A DNA stretch of 64,000 bases from Megalonaias nervosa (GCA_016617855.1 JAECUM010031314.1:1-64000); one strand, 5' to 3'; counted from the stretch's first letter, positions 21,449 through 33,209 are shown. Translations and numbers: made by a program. Notes: a model not told the origin generated them from the sequence alone.

Positions 21449-22590
21449 TTATTTCTCTGCAGGATGTTCGGGGATGACTTTTTTGTTAGGTCTGGAGCCA
21501 CCTTGAGAACATGGAGCAGTTTCTTCTGCATTCCTGCTCTCAATGTCTCCACACCTATTATAGAGTTTGATGGGGTCATCTGACCCCTTTTGCTTCCTAT
21601 TTCCTTGAGATCTGTTTTTATTTCTTGCTGATTTCGGTGGTGGGGTATTATTGAATCTTGTTCGAGTAGATGCCGTGTTCTTCTCTGCTTGGTAATGGGG
21701 TGTTAGAGCTTGATGTTGAATCGGGTATATCTGTGTTTGAGCGTCCTTCGTTATTTTATGATTATTTTTCACTACGGTGGAGAAGAATGGGTCAAGAAGG
21801 GATGTTTTTGCCTGTACAAGCTTTCTGGCCTCTGGATAGAAAATGTTAGCTGTGTATTTTACCCTCTGTATTCCCTACTCCTGTTTACAGGTACTACAAT
21901 CCTTGGAACTGGTGTGGTGCTCCTTTCCACAGTTGACACAATGCAGTTTTTCTCTACACTCAGATTCCTGATGAGAATGGTCTCCGCAGCGGTCACATAT
22001 TTGGCTTTTTGAGCAGCGATCTTCGTGATGGCGATATTTCTGACACTTATAGCATCGAAGGAGTTTCGGAATGTACATTTCAACCTTCACTTGCAAAAAG
22101 CCAACTTTGACCAATCTGGGTACTGTTGGTTTGTTGAAAAACGAGTACAAAGGTGTTGGTATCCTGTAGAATGTTGTTACTTTTAATACGTATTCTACAG
22201 ACTGCAGTGACACCTTCGTTTTTCATCCCTTCAATGACTATGTCGTTGACTCTGGCCAAGTCACGAGAACGAATCACGCCTTTGAACGTATCGAGTGTTG
22301 TGTGGGCGAATGAGGTCAATGTAATATCAAAGAAAGTTTTCATTTTCTTGATATTTTCTGTGTGACCTCATCGCTAACACTCAACAAGGCAGCCCGATTT
22401 CAACTTTTTAACACTTTTTGGTGTACCGACAGATCCCGTTATTTTCTTTTCAATTGCTAATTGTAAGAGTGCGGTAAGCGGTTTTGAGGCATCTTTAGAT
22501 TGTATAACCATGAAGTGTGGAAATGAATCCACACTACATTGTTCGTCATCTGAGTCAGATCCACTTTTCGTTCGTTTATTTTGATCTTTT
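21449..22590 (-). pseudogene. LINE copy D ORF1 remnant
   Basis: Pieces with the RRM-like region (22343-22080), the knuckles (22213-21875, 'CYKCQKYRHHEDRC', 'CDRCGDHSHQESEC', 'CVNCGKEHHTSS') and the polar tail (21772-21449), in different frames. The start (M near 22604) is followed within five codons by a stop. Confidence 0.8.
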
Positions 22591-22888
22591 AGGGGGATTT
22601 GTCCATGTCCGTTTAGTTAAACTGCAGCACCCGTGCTCCCCGCCCACCAAGGGGACACACAGATGTTATACTCAATAGGCAAAATCACCTCCTGATTCAT
22701 CCCGTAAGATATACCCAATCGGTAAAATTACCTCCCGATTGATCCGTTAAGCCACCGCCTTCTAGGAAGTCTTCTAAGACTTGTGAAAGGGAAAATTAAA
22801 GGGGGCGCCGTAACAAAAGCGCGCAAGACATAAGCTCGCCGACAAATGCGCGCAATGATGAACAACCCGACAGAACCGCGCATTTATA

Positions 22889-22968
22889 CAAAGGTAAGGT
22901 TGAGAAGACAATTAAAATGGTTAACTGAGAAGACAATACAAAAATGTTAACTAAGAAGACAATACGCA
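22889..22968. repeat. Short tandem units in the MULE left arm
   Basis: Three degenerate units of the pattern 'gttaactgagaagacaata' with varying spacers. Confidence 0.7.
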
Positions 22969-22980
22969 CAAGTAAATTGT

Positions 22981-23119
22981 ACGGTCTTCTTTACAATTTA
23001 ACTGTGTGGATCAACTAGCTTTTTCTCATAGTACATTAACTCTAAGCAATGCCTACTTCTCAGTCTTCTCAACCGTTCAAGTTAATTGATCCACACGGTT
23101 GAATTGTAAAGAAGACCGT
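22981..23119. repeat. Inverted repeat, arms about 38 bp, in the MULE left arm
   Basis: The left arm begins 'acggtcttctttacaattta' (22981-23018); the right arm is its near-perfect complement ending 'gaagaccgt' (23080-23119). The loop is about 60 bp. It may be a small foldback element inside the MULE or an extra transposase-binding palindrome. Confidence 0.85.
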
Positions 23120-23639
23120 AAGATTGAGCATCAAGGTGTCTGCTCATCTTTTTCCACTCATTCTTGTTTCGGTCAATTATAAATAACTTGAACGCTCCGT
23201 CGATCGGTAATAATTGACCAGTGAAGCGTGTTAATTGGCAATGCATGTAGTCTGCTGGAAAATGTTAAAAATACGTATGCCTAAAAAAGATTATCTAGAA
23301 CAACGGTGGCCAAACCGCGGCTTGCGAGCCGCATGCGGCTCATCTGTGTTCACATTGCGGCTCGCGAACAATTTATGAAATTAAAACTTTTCGTTTGAAA
23401 TATATAATATCAAAAATAAAGTTTTAAAAAAAAATCTTGACTGAAACAAAGGGTTGAAAATAATTTGGGATTGATTTAAATTTTAAAAGTTGAAGGGAGC
23501 GATTGGTTTCTGATTGGTTGGTGATGTGAACTGTTAAATTTCTGGTTCCGGTTCCGGTAAAATTCTCATTTCAAAGTATTGACCATTACTGGTAGTCCTA
23601 CTAAGTTAGTAACTTATTATTTAAAAGTTTAAATCAAAT

Positions 23640-25511
23640 ATGGCAACAAGTTGCAGAAAACGAAAATATAAAGAAGAAAATAGAAGTTTTCTACCAGAAT
23701 GGGAAGAGGACTTTGCATTTATCGATAAAGACGGTAGGCCAATTTGCCTCATCTGCCAAACACCGCTAGCAAATTACAAAGCTAGCAATTTGAAGCGACA
23801 CTATGAAAAAAGTCATGAAGAGTTTGCATCGCGGTATCCACTGCAATCTGAATTAAGAAAAAGCTAGCTTGCTGAGTTAAAGTCTGGAATGTGTCAGCAG
23901 CAGACACTACTTTCTGCTTTCAGCAAAGAAGGTGTCACTTCAACTGAGGCAAGTTATGCCATCGCTTGGAATATTGCTTGTGCTAAACGACCTTATTCTG
24001 ATGGGGACTTTATTAAGAAGAATATCGAGGAAGTAATTTCAATATTAGATCCAAACAATTCCAGACTTCGGCGACTGATAACACAAATTCCAATGTCACG
24101 CCACACCACTGAGAGACGTATTTCAGACATTAACGCTGATATTGAAGGAAAAATGACGAACGATTTAAAGAACTGTGTAGCATTCAGTTTGGCTCTTTAT
24201 GAATCAACAGATATTCAAGATACGCCACAATTGGCGGTGTTCGTTCGTTATGTTTCATTAGACGTGGCTGTAAAAGAAGAGCTATTAAACTTAGTGGCAC
24301 TGAAAGATACCACTCGCGGTATCGATGTCAAGAATGCCCTTGACAAAACACTGATGGATGCTGGTGTACCACTAAATAAACTTGTAAGTGTGGCAACAGA
24401 TGGAGCACCGTCAATGCTTGGTAAAAATGTAGGTCTGATGGGGCTTTTAACGAATGATACAAAATATCCGGATATTCTTCCTGTACACTGCATCATTCAC
24501 AGAGAAAATCTTGCAGCCAAATATTTTAAATTCGAAAGTGTAATGACAACGGTTCTACAAATTGTGAATTTCATTCGTTCAAGTGCAAAAAATCATCGGC
24601 AATTCATAAACTTCATTGGTGAGCTAGATCTCGAAGACAAACCAGATGACCTTTCATTCCACTGTGTTGTTAGGTGATTGTCTACCAGCAATGTTTTAAA
24701 CAGATTTGTAGACTTGCTTGAACCCATTACTGCTTTCCTTTCAGAAAAAGACAAGTCCTATCCACAGCTGGCAGACGAAGATTGGATGGAAGATTTGATG
24801 TTTCTAACTGACATTATGCAGCATCTACAAAATCTGAACCTGTCGTTGCAAGGAAAGGATAAGCTTATTTCGGATCTTATACAGAGTGTTTTTAGCTTTC
24901 AGAACAAAATACAGATTCTTCAAAGAGATATCCTGTCAAGGGAGTTTAAGCACTTTCCTCGTCTTCAGAATAGAGTTAGCTCATACTCTGATGGTGGAAT
25001 TCAACTTAGAAAGCTTGGGGCATATAGAGATAGGTTACAAGGATTACTGGAAGATTTCCAAGCCAGGTTTAATGACTTGCACCAACTAAAATCCTGTTCC
25101 GCTTTTCTCATAAATCCATTCATGATAGACGTAATCAAAGATGGTTTCCAGCTTCCCATGAACATTGTTATGGAACCTTCTGCTGCTGAAATGGAGCTGT
25201 TAGAATTACAGGAAGATCAGGGTTTGGCGATGATACACAAGTCACAATCTGTGATGGATTTCTGGAAGCTCGTGCCAGAAGTAAAATATCCTCAACTTAA
25301 GAAAGCTAGTTGCCGACTTATATCCATTTTCGGTACAACCTACTGCTGTGAATCTTTGTACTCCACAATGAAGTTCATAAAATCAAAGCATCGAGCAGTA
25401 ACTAGTAACCAGCATCTGACAGAACTTCTTCGCACCACAACTACTAGCTACCAACCAGATTTAAAGAAACTTGCTAGTTCAAAGGCTTCTCAGCAGAATC
25501 ATAACAATTAA
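23640..25511 (+). pseudogene. hAT-1 transposase (ZBED5/FAM200-like), two nonsense codons
   Basis: A single frame of 624 codons, interrupted only by TAG at 23865-23867 and TGA at 24675-24677 (the latter at a position where hAT-2 has Trp, 'VRWLS'). Domains in order: BED zinc finger, residues about 37-65 ('CLICQTPLANYKASNLKRHY...H'); RNase H-fold core; C-terminal hATC dimerisation region (from about residue 555). The first catalytic Asp, expected in 'LALDESTD', is Tyr here ('LALYESTD'); the second, in 'VATDGAPSM', is kept. Length and both ends are otherwise intact, so decay is slight. Confidence 0.9.
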
Positions 25512-25582
25512 TGTTCACTATAATTATGAGTATATATGCAGTGTGTTTCTATTCATAAATTTTACATATTTAAATATTTGTT

Positions 25583-25676
25583 AATTGTGTAACTGTAACG
25601 CATATATTTCTTCAATTGTGTAACTGTAACGCATATATTTCTTCAATTGTGTAACTGTAACGCATATATTTCTTCA
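25583..25676 (+). repeat. 31-bp tandem repeat, three units
   Basis: Near-identical units beginning 'aattgtgtaactgtaacgca', in the 3' noncoding part of hAT-1. Confidence 0.95.
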
Positions 25677-27725
25677 ACATACGGTTAGGGTTAAAACAAT
25701 TGAAATGTTTAAATTATTAAATTCCATAACAAGTAATTTTTTAAATTAAATCACAAAAGGAATTTTTCATTGCGAGTGGGGTCGTGACCCATAGTGCTTC
25801 AATGCGGCTCTCAACAATTTTTTTATTTTAAAAATGGCTCTCAGTTACTAAGGTCTGGCCACCCCTGATCTAGAACAAATTTACAATTATGGAGAAAACG
25901 CTATTGCAGAAGCAAAAGGATCATCTTTTTGTATGATGGATACAGATTTCGTAAAGACAGAGTTATGGCTGACGGAAGTACATCACGGAGATGTTCAAGG
26001 TGAGATTGTTCTGGGCGTATCAAAGTTAGTTGAACCGATGATGTGCTTGTTTCAGAACATAATGCATCAGATCCAGATCGAAATGAAGCAAAATAAAGTT
26101 ATGGCCGAAATTCGTCAACGAGCTGTAATCACCGTGGAGAAACTTCGACAAATCATCCAACAAAGCACAGCTGGAATTTCCTTGGAAGTAACCAGTCATC
26201 TGCCTGAATATACAGCATCTCAAAGAACAATTCAACTACAACGAATGCGATGTGCAGTTCCTTACGGTCCGGTGAATTATGTCGCCGATATCGTCATTCC
26301 AAATACACTTCAACAGACAATAAAAAACGAAGATTTCGTGCTGTGGGATTCCGGTGAAAATGACGAAAAACGATTATTTATGTTTGGAACAGCATCAAAT
26401 TTGAATCTTCTTCAACAGCACGATCACTGGTTCATCGATGGAACATTCAAAGTTGCACCATCTTCTGTCAAGTGTTTACAATACAAGTACTGATCGACAA
26501 TTCTGCATATCCGCTGATGTACGTCTTACTTCCAGACAAATCAGAAAAAAGCTATGAACTTGCCCTAGAAAAACAAAGAATTGCAACCAACATTGAATCC
26601 ATCAAGTATCATGTTGGACTACGAGAAGGCCAGCCACAATGCCTGTAATCACGTCTTTCCTGGAGCAAGATTGGTTGGATGTTTATTTCACCTCGGTCAG
26701 AATCTGTGGCGTAAGGTTCAAGATTTTAATCTTGCACCTTCATACCGTGATGATGAAAATTTATGAATGCACGTCAAAATGATGCTGGCTCTCAGTTTCG
26801 TTCCAGTAGCTGATGTTCCTGCGGTTTTCGAAGATTTGGTTGATAGGTGTCCTGTACAAATGACACTATTGGTCAACTACTGGGAATACACCTACATAGG
26901 TAGACAAAGAGGTCGACGTGCAAATCCAAGATTTGCCTTACAACTCTGGAACATCCGAGATCGAGTAATCGGCAACCTGCCACGCACCAACAATTCAGTT
27001 GAAGCCTGGCATCGTTCATTTCCACTGACGGTAAATTGTCATCATCCATCAGTATTCAAGCTAATCGAACACTTTCGTAAAGAACAAGATCACTACGAAT
27101 CAAGAGATTTCGTTCGGGCATCAGACAATCAGAGGCATCTAAATCAAAGTACGTTCGTCTTAATCGCCGTCTCCAGGCTTTGGTACCAACTTATGGAACA
27201 GTACCGTTAGAAGATTACGTGCGAGGAATAGTTCATAACAACATCTAACATTTCTACTATTTCTACTTATGATTTATACATAAATCCGGCTATTTTTTGC
27301 ACAATATTCTCATTTTTGTTTCAATATTTTTACAAGTCAATAATAGGTTTGTTAACATTTCACAACAAGTTTGTATAGGGCGCCCGCCGTGTATAGAGTA
27401 ATAAACATTCTAAGTAAATAAACCAACATTGTGTGAATTTGTCATGCATATATTTTTTTTAGCAATTTATGTTTTATTTATTTAAAAATTATATTAAGAA
27501 CATTTGATAACACTTTCTTAAGCGCGCATCTGTCGCTGCGCGATTATGTCGGCGCGCATTTGTTTTGCGCGCTTTTGTCGGGTCACCGTTAAAGGGATAG
27601 AATGTAAGGGCAACGGTGGTATCAAGAGAGATACAAAGAGAAAGATAAAGAAAGTGAGCGAGTAAATAGACTTCCTAGGGCTCGACGTGACCAGCCGATT
27701 TGTTGAGACCGAGCCCTCCCGACCA

Positions 27726-28171
27726 CTGGAAAGTCTAATTGTTTAAAAAATTTATATTCATTTACATAATATTGATTATTGTAAAAGACATTTGATACCA
27801 ACTTTATGTTTAGTAAGCATTAATTTAGAAATAAAATATTAAGTAATTTAGAACAATGGTTTCGTATCCTGTTTCAAATTAGTATTCTACGATAAAGTTA
27901 GTAAAATACATTTCTTCAAAATGATTTTTTCAATAATGACAAATATTGAATTTTATGCTCTTTGGCCATCGTGAATTTAGTCTATATTTAAATTAACTGT
28001 ATTATATTCTAAAAAGGCAAAAATTATACAAATGTATGAAGCTGGTAAGCTTAAAGAAAAGATCCAATTTTATATGCATTTCTTGTAATTGAAATAAAAA
28101 GTTTGTGTAGCTAAAATGTAATTTTCTATATATTAATTACTTAAAGTTAGTTCATTCGTCGAGAATGAAGA
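27726..28171. other. AT-rich gap
   Basis: No gene or repeat recognised between the LINE copy D edge and the dispersed repeat at 28172. Confidence 0.4.
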
Positions 28172-28300
28172 GGGCCAGTCTTCTTACAGTCGGTTTAGTA
28201 CCTCTCGTAGCCTTCTCCCCAAGATGTAGACGTATCTACACCATTATGAATAACATCTTCTTAAGAGAGCCTGAACTCTTTCTCTCCTCTCTATGGACAA
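28172..28300. repeat. Dispersed repeat, partner of 43543-43660 in the opposite orientation
   Basis: Shares landmarks with the complement of 43543-43660: 'cttacagtcg', 'acctctcg', 'agatgtag.cgtatctacacca', 'agagagcctgaac', then a CT-rich end. About 110 bp align. The family is unknown to me. Confidence 0.75.
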
Positions 28301-28380
28301 AGACATTTCTCAACTTATGAGAAAAACCCTCTCACCTCTTATAACAGGTAGTGGGAAAGTAAGGTTATGAAAAGTCATTT

Positions 28381-28516
28381 AATAACAGTATCATTCCATG
28401 ATGCATGCCAATGCCTAAGTAAAGAATTTTTGATACTAGGTATAAAATCAGTCGCCTCTTACGACAACCAGCGAGGACACATTTGGCCTATTCTACAACA
28501 CCGGACCGATAGAGGG
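28381..28516 (-). mobile_element. LINE deletion derivative (RNase H fragment fused to 5' terminal domain)
   Basis: 28381-28449 matches RNase H at about 1410-1480 of copy A ('atcattccatgatgc', 'tgatacta.gtataaaatc'). From 28450 it matches the 5' terminal domain, including the hairpin 28451-28465. The intervening ~5 kb is absent. It is older than the one at 15858. Confidence 0.7.
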
Positions 28517-30439
28517 TTGTGTGCGAGAATGCGCTTCCCGTAAGGTAAGAGTGTGGTTCAAACTAAAAGACAGATTTTATGAAATATTATGAATTGATCA
28601 GGCAAGATGCTTTAGAAGATACTTGTCTGAACTTAGTATAGTACAGCATGCTTAGCGACGGTAAGTAGGATATGCGTAAATACTTAGATACATACTAGTC
28701 GTGACTTAGAGGAATCGGTATTCCGATTATTATTGAGGTTTTGTGTGATGGGTATATTAGTTTTTATCGTCGTACGGTGTAGATAATTGCAAAGGCATGT
28801 TGTGCTTTTTAAAAGCAAGATATAAGGAAGCGATTTAATGCAGCCGCTACCGATTTAAATATTGACGTACTAACCTGGTAATGGTGATATGCAAACAATA
28901 CAGAAACTAGAATGTCATTTATGTTTATACGTCACTTTTTGGTAATTCTAAGGATCCATGCTGATTTGGCAGGATAACGTCTCTATATATATCAAATATC
29001 TTTAACAGTAAACGTGTTGTGATTGTGTGGTGTATCAGTGGAAACTAACCATGGTAAAACAAAAATGAACAGATCATGAAGGGGTCCTCTTTCTAGAGCC
29101 TGGAATGAACCAATGAGCACGTTATGTTACCGCTTTACCATTCGGACATGCCAATATTTTCAGGTATGTCAATTTCAGAGATTCCTGTCATTTACAAGCT
29201 AATTTAATTTAGCAAGTACCAGAATCACATTGGACACAGCAGTCAGTATTATTAATGACACAACGAAGTGAGTTTAATTCTGACAAGTACAAGAGAGTTA
29301 CTTTGGAACCAACGGCCAGTATTTTAACCGTCTCGACCTTTCTCTTTTAATGCTTCGTATATGCACATATTATAGTAAGATGGCAATTGTAATAGTCATC
29401 AGATTATGAACTGGGGACCTATGTTCCAGGAAATAGCAGATACAGATATGCCGCAGCGCCAATTTCAGTTGCGTGTTTAACCTGGTATTATCATTGTCAC
29501 CAACTATAAATAAAATGGAAGTTGTCATCCAAATTATTTACATGTTGTGACTGAAGGCACAATTCCCCACATGGAAGCAGTGAAGACGGTGCACAATGTT
29601 TGTCACATACTATTAATTTAGTGTGTATGGTAACTGATGCCTCACCATCAACAATCCTGAAGCTTCTTGTTCCTTAAATATAGTTTCATGCAGTTCTTAC
29701 TAAGTAGTAAATACGTTCCACTTCCACACCGTGCGAACTATTTATATTTTAATCTAAGTATTTCAGTAATTAGTTAATGTGTACCGTCACATATATTGCG
29801 TTTGGGTATAGGTTTCCACACAGAACTCTCATGTTTTGTACAATTTGGATTGAACTCAATCTATGGATACCAAGAAAGTGCTTACAGATTTTAGCTCTAA
29901 ATTCTTTGAAGTATAGAAAACTGACTTGTCAATTGTGGTCCAGAAGATCTAACACGATAAGCAAGTGTAAAGCATAAACAGAAAGATACATGAACAAAGA
30001 ATATGAAAATAGTCGAGACTGTTCATTTTGGGGATCATCATGTTTTGGACAGAAAAATGTGTCATTTTTACAAAGAAATATATGTAAACTGTATCATTAA
30101 ATTCATGACCAATTCAGGCCTCCACCCCCTTTTTCTAGGAACTAATGTCAAGGCTGTTATTGACGGGCAAAAATGCATTTCCAACCAATATGTGCAGAAA
30201 AACAGCTTATATTCAGTTCTCAAAAATTTATACAAAATCCGCTTCTCCTCGTCACGAACTTGATTATTCGTAAGTGTCGGCGACAACTCGTCTTCAGTGC
30301 ATACAAACTCCATATTGCTGTACACTGCGCCAAAGTCTATGGACAAAAAGGTATGGAACAGCTTTATGACAAATTATTCTTAACATTCACTGCTAAATGC
30401 TACAGGATACTTAATTTAAAGAAATATTTATTACCGTAA
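28517..30439. other. Long gap with no recognised feature
   Basis: About 1.9 kb without a convincing coding frame, tandem repeat, terminal repeat or tRNA-like box. Confidence 0.4.
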
Positions 30440-30790
30440 TTCTAGCTATTTCTTCTAAGGGATCGTGTATTAGAGGGAATTTTAATTCGCTGCTTTCACT
30501 GAAAACAATAGTTTCATCGTTTTGGGCCCATTTTATTATCAAGTTTGTATCTTGTGCCCATGCTTTTGTACCAAGTTGTCTAGTGGCAAGTGTGTAATGG
30601 TAGGACCGGGATGAGTAACAGGGAACTCTTTTTTTTTCCGTAGCCCTGGCCACGATATATAGTTCATTAATGATGAGAATATTTCATCTGCAAACATCTG
30701 AAATAGTAAAAGTGGAAGATCGTTGATAAATAAGAGAACAGATCCAATACGGAACCTTATATGACACATAATTGCGTGCACATGTCTAAT
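30440..30790 (-). pseudogene. Reverse-transcriptase relic of another LINE
   Basis: The minus strand reads 'RIGSVLLFINDLPLLL' followed by 'MFADE', a decayed form of the RT motif 'GSVLGPLLFLIYINDLP...FADD'. Frame changes follow. It belongs to a different LINE family from copies A-E, which have 'GSILSVTLFNIKINSITK' here. Confidence 0.55.
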
Positions 30791-31059
30791 ACAGATTTGT
30801 TGATTTCTATCGCATAAAGATAAAATGAACCAATTTTTGTATAGTCATGAAATCTATATGAATGTAGCTTACTCTTGAGAATATCGGAATTTGAAAGAAA
30901 AAGATTTCTTTAAGTCGAGATACATAATACTAATTAGGCTGCAATTATTAATTTCTTCAGCCACAGACAAGCTAATTTTGTGAGAACTGATATTCATGTT
31001 CTTTGCGAAAATCTTACTGTCCGTGTGGCACAAGAAAAAGATTTTAAAGTACATTCGGC

Positions 31060-31250
31060 TCCACTTAAATGCATATCGCTTAACTGCATAGATCGCTTAC
31101 GTGCATAGCGAAAGTATGGTCCCGTTTTTCCTTCATTAATATGCATAGTAATTAATATCGGATAAACGCATAACTCGCTTGATTGCATACAATTTGCTGG
31201 TCTCAACCATTGACTTTATACGTATTTAACACCGCTTAACTGCATAAACA
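31060..31250. repeat. Subterminal repeats in the Tigger left end
   Basis: About seven copies of a 'cgcttaactgcata'-like motif, for example at 31063, 31077, 31091, 31174 and 31228. They are probably transposase-binding sites; the same motif recurs at the right end near 33140. Confidence 0.75.
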
Positions 31251-31390
31251 TGGTCCAGACATCTAAAGTGGAGATCAAGGCTGTATACATGTACGTGTAG
31301 ACTGCTATCCCAATGATCGTAGAAAATTGTAGACTGCTGCCCCGGCCAACCTCTGCGCTCATCAGCTATGGCGTTACATTAAAATCTAAA

Positions 31391-32991
31391 ATGGCTAAGC
31401 GCACATGTAAGACGTTATCGTCGGCGGATCGTGTGGAAGTGATAAAGAAGTTAGATAATAAAGATAGTCGTCGATTGCACAGTTGTTTGGTGTTAACCAA
31501 AGTGCGATATCGAAACCTCAGAAAAATAAGGAAAAGATTCTTGAAGAGTGGCCAAGTAACAGCAATCCTAACAGAAAGCATCAAAGGGCAGGAAAAGCGA
31601 AATATGTCGAGAAAGCCCTGTTGCGATGGTTCACCCAAGCGAGGAGTCGACAGGTGCCCATCAACGGCCCACTGTTGCTAGAAACAGCCGATGGACTAGC
31701 ACAGGGCTTAAGCATTGCGGATTTTAAGGCAACAAATGACTGGCTACAGAGATGGAAAGATCGCAATTCTATGAAGTTCAACAAGCAACATGGGGAGAAG
31801 CAAGACGCTGATGACTTCGCTGCTGAACGATGGATAACTGACGTTTTGCCGAACTTGATCAAAGATTATGAACCAGCTGACATTTTTAATGCTGATGAGA
31901 CTGGGCTTTATTGGAGAGCTATCCCAGATGGAACACTTTCATTTAAAGGTGCTGATGTATCCGGGGCTAAAGCTGCGAAAGATCGGATGACTGCTGCTTG
32001 CAGCTAACATGGATGGGAGAGAAAAACTAGAGCCACTAGTGATTGGCAAAAGTAAAATTCCGCGTTGTTTTAAGAACGTGAAGACATACGAAACAAACAA
32101 AAACGCGTGGATGACTGGACATATGGCAAGACTGGTTTAAGAAAATCTATAAACAGATGCGAAGCAGAAAATGCAAGATTCTCATGTTGTGCGACAATTG
32201 TGCTGCTCACAGTGATAATCTTCGCTTGACAAATGTCAAACTATTCTTTCTACCCCCAACACTACATCACTGATTCAACCGATGGGTCAAGGCATCATTG
32301 CCAACTTCAAGAAGCAATACCGATCACTAGTGTTGCGTCAAGTTAACATCATCGACAATGGAAATGAAGGGCGTGCTGCAGAATTGGCGATAAAACTGAG
32401 TTTACCGGATGTCTTGCATCTGCAGAGAGAGGCGTGGAATCGAACATTCAGGAGCAACCATCGCCTACTGTTATCGACGTGCAAGTTTTGTCAAAAACAG
32501 CGTCTACTGAAGACGTTACCGATGACGGCAAGACTGAGGTTTTTATCCCACCCACTATGACATTGGATGATTTCAATCTCTATGTGGCGGTGGATGAACA
32601 CCTTCATACTGATGAAGAAAAAACAGATGCCCATATCTGTTCAAACGTCCAGCAAGAAGAAAAGGATTCAGATCCAGAGAATGTGGAAGAGTCCACCAAC
32701 GATTTCTCTGTCCCGCAGCCAAAGTTTGCTACTGCCATTAAAAGTCTGGAGACAATTAGAGCGTTTCTGGAAGCAAATGGGTGTGAATCGTATGACGGAT
32801 TTTATAACTTGCAGACTATTGTCCACCAGATTGGCCGCCCCGACTGTGTTCAAAAATCAATTACTTTAATGTCTTTCTTTTTACGTAAACTTATTACTTT
32901 ACTGGGAACTAATTTTAGTAGCGACCCTATACTATTTTGCTACCAAAGAGCGATACACACTGTCAATAATAATTTCGGCAATAACAGTTAA
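31391..32991 (+). pseudogene. Tigger (pogo-type) transposase, broken
   Basis: Starts MAKRTCKTLSSADRVEVIKK (psq-type helix-turn-helix). A shift near 31478 precedes 'FGVNQSAISK'. The CENP-B DNA-binding domain follows ('DWLQRWKDRNSMKF'), then DDE_1. The first Asp is in 'IFNADETGLYW', the second in 'LCDNCAAHSDN'. The third, expected as 'QPMDQG', is 'QPMGQG' here (near 32282), so the active site is lost. Other breaks: a shift near 31998 just before 'ANMDGREKLEPL', a stop and shift near 32138, and shifts near 32275 and 32425. The acidic C-terminal region (32434-32991) is open to the stop. Confidence 0.88.
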
Positions 32992-33152
32992 TAGTGTTTA
33001 TGTAAATTTACATATACATGTATTGTGGAATTAAATGTATACGTAGATGTTTAATACACTGAAACACATTTATATTGCATATGTGCTTTGTTTGTATGAT
33101 TTTCCATTTTCCAAGTACATTGTAAATATACATGAATTCCGCTTAAATGCAT

Positions 33153-33209
33153 ACTCCGTTTATATGCATAGCTTGGGTCCGGTCCCGAGGCTATGCATAT
33201 AAACGGAGT
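33153..33209. repeat. Perfect 20-bp inverted repeat at the Tigger right end
   Basis: Arm 'actccgtttatatgcatagc' (33153-33172) and its exact complement (33190-33209), loop 17 bp. The outer arm is the terminal repeat itself. Confidence 0.95.

Larger units (their letters stand above)
23301..25867 (+). mobile_element. hAT transposon 1 (2,567 bp), complete ends
   Basis: A perfect 8-bp target duplication 'atctagaa' (23293-23300, 25868-25875). The ends are 'caacggtggccaaacc' and the complement 'caggggtggccagacc', the usual CAGGGGTGGCCA type with two changes on the left. Subterminal 'gcggct' motifs recur near the left end (23317-23365) and at about 25804 on the right. It encodes one BED-type transposase on the plus strand. 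Confidence 0.95.
23277..27248 (+). pseudogene. MULE transposase gene, split by hAT-1
   Basis: An ATG at 23277 gives eight codons to 23300, then the hAT insertion, then the same frame resumes at 25876. The DDE core is recognisable: 'HWFIDGTFKVAP' (first Asp), 'IMLDYEKASHNACNHVFPGA' (second), 'GCLFHLGQNLWRKVQ', and 'RTNNSVEAWHRSF' near the third acid. Breaks: a frame change near 26490, another near 26575, a TGA at 26764-26766, and a shift near 27150, after which the C-terminus runs to the stop at 27246-27248. I see no FLYWCH finger, which relatives often carry at the N-terminus. Length (about 450 codons) is short but near complete. Confidence 0.85.
22804..27588 (+). mobile_element. Mutator-like element (MULE), host to a nested hAT
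   Basis: Flanked by 8-bp repeats 'ttaaaggg' (22796-22803 and 27589-27596). The ends share an inverted repeat: left 'gacataagctcgccgac' region and right complement, with the core 'acaaaagcgcgcaa' common to both, followed by further 'gcgcgc' blocks. Without the hAT and its duplication it is about 2.2 kb. One gene, a MULE transposase, lies on the plus strand. An internal inverted repeat is at 22981-23119. Confidence 0.88.
18935..27725 (-). mobile_element. LINE copy D, split by a nested Mutator-like element
   Basis: The LINE sequence occupies 18935-22803 and resumes at 27597-27725. Order from the right: 5' UTR (stops at 27725, about 220 bp short of the terminal domain), ORF1, endonuclease, partial reverse transcriptase, RNase H. 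The 3' UTR and the end of RNase H are absent (left edge 18935), unusual for a LINE and probably a later deletion. The split lies inside the 5' UTR at the 8-bp duplication 'ttaaaggg'. Confidence 0.85.

Noticed and set aside
25583..25676. CRISPR-like array
   Set aside because: Three head-to-tail 31-bp units without spacers inside a eukaryotic hAT; an ordinary tandem repeat.
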